The notes beneath the pieces were generated by a model. It made no database searches, was not told where the DNA came from, and worked only from the letters and a program-made list of their open reading frames with translations. This document shows positions 18,059 to 20,819 of a DNA stretch of 20,819 nt, in pieces (position 1 is the stretch's first letter; each line of letters begins with the position of its first letter). A program made the position numbers and the translations under genes. The stretch comes from Glomus cerebriforme (Eukaryota; Glomeromycota; Glomeromycetes; Glomerales; Glomeraceae): positions 9,247 to 30,065 of the forward strand of contig QKYT01001060.1 of NCBI GenBank assembly GCA_003550305.1. Direction: 5' to 3'.

Positions 18059-20169
18059 TTTATTTTTATTTATTTTATTTTTAAAATAGTATAGCTCAGT
18101 ACATGGAAAAAAAGAATATATGTAAAATATAAACTACCACTCAAGTACTATGTCTAGTTACTTATACTACCCTTGTAGAAAAAGATCACCTGACTGCTAT
18201 CTGTCAAAGAAACCGAATGAACATTGGTTCCAATAAAAGGGATGGAATAAAACAAAATAAAATATCTACGAACAAAATAAAAGAAAACAACTAAAACCTA
18301 AAACCAGCGTGACTACTACTATAAGACCGTTCTGACGCTTCCAGAAAGGACACCGTTAGATTTTCCTGAGCCTACCTATAGATAAACCAAAATCGACTAG
18401 AACACCTTCCCTACGGACCATTTATCACACCCAGTCTAGGAGAAGTACTTGCAGTTAAAAGGAGATAGAAGTTAGGGTGAAGCCACAGAAGGACAAGTTA
18501 AAACTAGATCAGGATTAGTTGGTCAGCCAATCCACATACTTCTTGCGAGCTTCTTGGTGTTTACCCTTCGTAATTTTGTGGAACTTATCCCATTCGTTAT
18601 TTTTCAGGGTGAAATGACCCTGAGAAATCATGTTATCGAGATAAGAAGTCATGTCACCAATTCGAGCAGATAGGTATGCAACTTGCGACTCTAAGTTCTG
18701 ATATTTCAGATTATTAGAGGTGCGAGAATCATTTCGTTTATTCGATTTGAAGGAGTTAGAGGCAGACTTTTTAGAGTCCTTGTTGTTCTTCGAAGAGGAA
18801 ACCTTAGCTGATAGATATTTGGGATCAGACTTTTTCTTCCCAATGTTGTCTATCTTCCATTTGACGACAAGTTTGTGGACCTTGAATTCAGCTTGGCAGA
18901 TATGGTCGAGGTCATCTGAGGTTCAGAAGAACTCTATTAATTTCTGTTTACCTTTGGGATCTTTCACCAGTTTAATTGCGGCTAGACGATGGTGGTTCAT
19001 GAATTCCGTATCCTGGAAAACACGATATTCATCAAAGCTTTTGCCGAAGTTAGTAAGTACAGCTTGGAAGACCATTCTTCGTTTATGTTGTTCTAAAGAC
19101 CAGTCTGCTGGGAACTATCTGACAAGAGTATTGCCTAATAGGATTTGCTATTGACCTTCTTCAAATACTTTGAGTACTGTAGTTCTCAGTACTATTGTGA
19201 CCCGTACACAGGTGTATTTGCCTTGTTTCGATAGGGTGGCTTTCACAAGAGAACCTAGGTATTGGTTGATAACCTCTGTTATTTTCTCAGCATTCCATTT
19301 ACCTGGAATGTCGTATAACATTACATCATGCACGTTCGGTTGTAACTTAGGCAGTATCGTGAATCCAGTGATGATATGAGGTTGGCGCTTCTTCTTAGCT
19401 TTTTTAGAAGACTTTGGAGGGGTACAGAAGAATCTGCTTTCTTTGTGGGATTTTTGTGTTTCTGTGAAGAGTTTTCAGGTGGTGAAGTGACAGTTTTAGG
19501 AATGTCTTTCTCTATTTCCATGTGATCGTCTTCCTGAAGCGGTATCTCTTGTGATGGTGATTTATGATGATCCTCCTGTATTATGATCGGCATACTCAAC
19601 GTGTTGCCATTGGTATTTTCTGTTGATGTCGATCTACTGGAAGTTGCCAAAATTGGCTGTTTTAAATCGTGTCCCTTTTTCTGTGAAGATTGTATTGTCG
19701 GCTGTAGTCCAATTATCTGAGGCTGTGTGGAACCTGCCGCAGCAAGTTTCGCTTTGAGTTCATCAATGGTAATTTCATACCTAGTAATTTCCTCTAGGGC
19801 CTCGTCTAAACTCCGTAAGTTAGCGTCTAATATATCTTCATAAAACTTACTGACTAATCCCCCGATAAGGAATAGTACTGCGGGTGCTATATGTGTGTAT
19901 TCAGAAACTCCTTTAACAAAATGACCGACATTATTGACTGAACCGTCTTTATTCTTCACTTCTCTCCAAAGGTTATGTTTTTGGCATATGGCGGTAAAGT
20001 CGACGTGTGTTTTGTCACCTATGTTTTTGCACTCTATTGAACGAATATATTCAGTAAAAAATTTGTCTGAGTAGGTGGATATTGTTGCTCCCATTTTAAA
20101 CAATTTTATTAAGCGGTTGAAAATTACTGCGTATTTCTAATAAAATGTAAAAAGTGAGAATTATTATTC
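18059..20169 (-). mobile_element. LINE-C: ORF1-only (HAL1-like) non-LTR element
   Basis: The element is 2111 bp between 15-bp duplications. On the minus strand it has a 75-base leader, ORF1 (20094-18515), about 450 bases of 3' region and an AATAAAATAAATAAAAATAAA tail. The last 180 bases (18060-18240) resemble the 3' ends of LINE-A and LINE-B, including CTGACTGCTATCTGTCAAAG on the plus strand. There is no room for, and no trace of, endonuclease, RT or RNase H. An RNA lacking ORF2 was therefore integrated as a unit. Confidence 0.75.
18515..20094 (-). pseudogene. LINE ORF1 protein (RRM-like domain, coiled coils), broken
   Basis: The start is ATG at 20094 (MGATISTY); the TTG at 20103 is not a likely start. 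Seen in order: a unique N-terminal part; a short coiled-coil-like segment LDEALEEITRYEITIDELKA (about 100-130); a Ser/Pro/Gln-rich linker; a basic stretch KKAKKKR; and an RRM-like fold with VMLYDIPGKW, ITEVINQYLG and RVTIVL. Then NHHRLAAIKLVKD, a Lys/Ser-rich tail, a second coiled coil NLESQVAYLSARIGDM, and KYVDWLTN with TAA at 18515-18517. ORF1 proteins of this kind bind element RNA. Breaks: one base lost at about 19419-19422, TAG at 19148-19150, TAG at 19115-19117 and TGA at 18923-18925. About 527 codons when read through. Confidence 0.75.
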
Positions 20170-20184
20170 ATAACGTTTAGATTA
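20170..20184. repeat. Target-site duplication of LINE-C, right copy
   Basis: ATAACGTTTAGATTA lies directly upstream of the LINE-C leader and pairs with 18044-18058. Confidence 0.8.
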
Positions 20185-20498
20185 ACAATATAAATAATCA
20201 CATTATAAATGTGTAACATAGTCACGTGACGTTACAAAATTCTAAAAAAAAAAGGCTTCTTCACAAAGTTACACGAAATTCCAAAAAAAGGAAATTCCGT
20301 TATAATTCGTTTAATTCTGGCCAGTCTTACAGCATTATATAATCTTCGCACATAAAATAGGCCTGCATTATGATTTTCGCCATATGCGCATTATTATTAT
20401 CAATAAACACATTTTTTTTCTTTATTATCACGTGATTTTTTGCTATACCAACTAATAAATTGTTTATTTACGTTTATTTTTTATGTGAAATACATATA

Positions 20499-20527
20499 CC
20501 TGTTGCGAAGCAACGGGCAGCACCTAG
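20499..20527 (+). other. Helitron 3' terminal hairpin and CTAG end
   Basis: An 8-bp stem with one G-T pair and a GAA loop sits 10 bases before the CTAG terminus, which is followed by T. The hairpin acts as the rolling-circle stop signal in this class. Confidence 0.8.
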
Positions 20528-20819
20528 TAATACATTAATAATATTATTTTTCAAAATATAATATATATATATCTAAATGGTACAACATATATCGAAGAAT
20601 CCATCATATCCTGGTTACGCTACATTTGATTTTTGATCAGAATATAGATGATCACCACCTTTTTTCTTGTTACCAATTTTCAATAAAATGCTTTGGAAAA
20701 TCAATATAGCGCAAATTTGTAATTATAGAATTCTCTTAATAGTAGCATTATTTCATCATTTGATTACAATGACTGAAGATTATTGTGGCATGATGATTTT
20801 TATAAATAAAATAAAAATA
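20528..20819. other. Downstream flank, no gene recognised
   Basis: AT-rich, with (TA)n near 20562. A minus-strand frame reads NKKKGGDHLYSDQKSNV but is short and interrupted. Nothing can be assigned. Confidence 0.4.

Larger units (their letters stand above)
18013..20527 (+). mobile_element. Non-autonomous Helitron, interrupted by LINE-C
   Basis: The 5' terminus TCTATATAATTAAAAAAATT follows an A, and TTTGTGTGTAATG continues as in many Helitron starts. The 3' terminus has hairpin CCTGTTGC-GAA-GCAACGGG (20499-20517), a 6-base spacer, CTAG (20524-20527) and then T. That satisfies the TC...CTRR rule and insertion between A and T. Without the inserted LINE it would be about 390 bp, with no Rep/helicase. 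Pairing of these two ends is an inference; the 3' end alone is very typical. Confidence 0.7.

Noticed and set aside
18720..19154. Plus-strand 144-codon open frame
   Set aside because: It is the reverse complement of the LINE-C ORF1 C-terminal region, whose minus-strand reading has coherent basic and coiled-coil domains.

Overview
The window is AT-rich, intron-bearing eukaryotic DNA. Four things suggest an arbuscular mycorrhizal fungus (Glomeromycotina, Rhizophagus-like): a tyrosine-kinase-like kinase with an HCDLHDGN loop and a DLG (not DFG) motif, an F-box protein of AT-biased composition, a TPR-repeat relic with short GT-AG introns, and a heavy load of LINE, hAT, Helitron and MITE sequence. 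The assignment rests on remembered family character, not on a search.

Layout. 1-843 (+): 3' part of a kinase gene cut by the window edge. 844-3916: intergenic, with a pogo/Tc1-like MITE (1133-1316, TA duplication), a TIR element starting TGTTGTAG (1354-1718) and a possible hAT-type MITE (1955-2482). 3917-5415 (-): F-box gene with a single-base frameshift near its 3' end. 5416-9117: mostly empty, with a second TGTTGTAG element that is almost entirely a hairpin (8037-8229). 9118-10044 (-): 3' half of a hAT transposase pseudogene, introns still recognisable. 10560-10917: a fold-back element carrying a tRNA-like Pol III unit at each end, tail to tail. 11136-about 12420 (-): decayed TPR gene. 12550-about 13110 (+): decayed APH/AIM9-type phosphotransferase gene. 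13111-15423: inverted and tandem low-complexity repeats plus an unidentified coding relic.

15424-20527 is a cluster of transposons. A 5'-truncated minus-strand LINE carrying an RNase H domain (15437-17680) sits between perfect 13-bp target duplications. A short plus-strand LINE 3' end follows (17733-17935). Last is a small non-autonomous Helitron (5' TC at 18013, 3' hairpin plus CTAG at 20527), split by a 2.1-kb LINE-like insertion (18059-20169) flanked by a 15-bp duplication. That insertion has a whole but broken ORF1 and a LINE 3' end, and no endonuclease or reverse transcriptase. This is the organisation of a HAL1-type 'half LINE', and it is the most interesting object here.

Working genes are few: the kinase and possibly the F-box gene. 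The rest is fossil. Most premature stops in the relics can be explained by single C:G to T:A transitions, consistent with cytosine deamination in silenced repeats.
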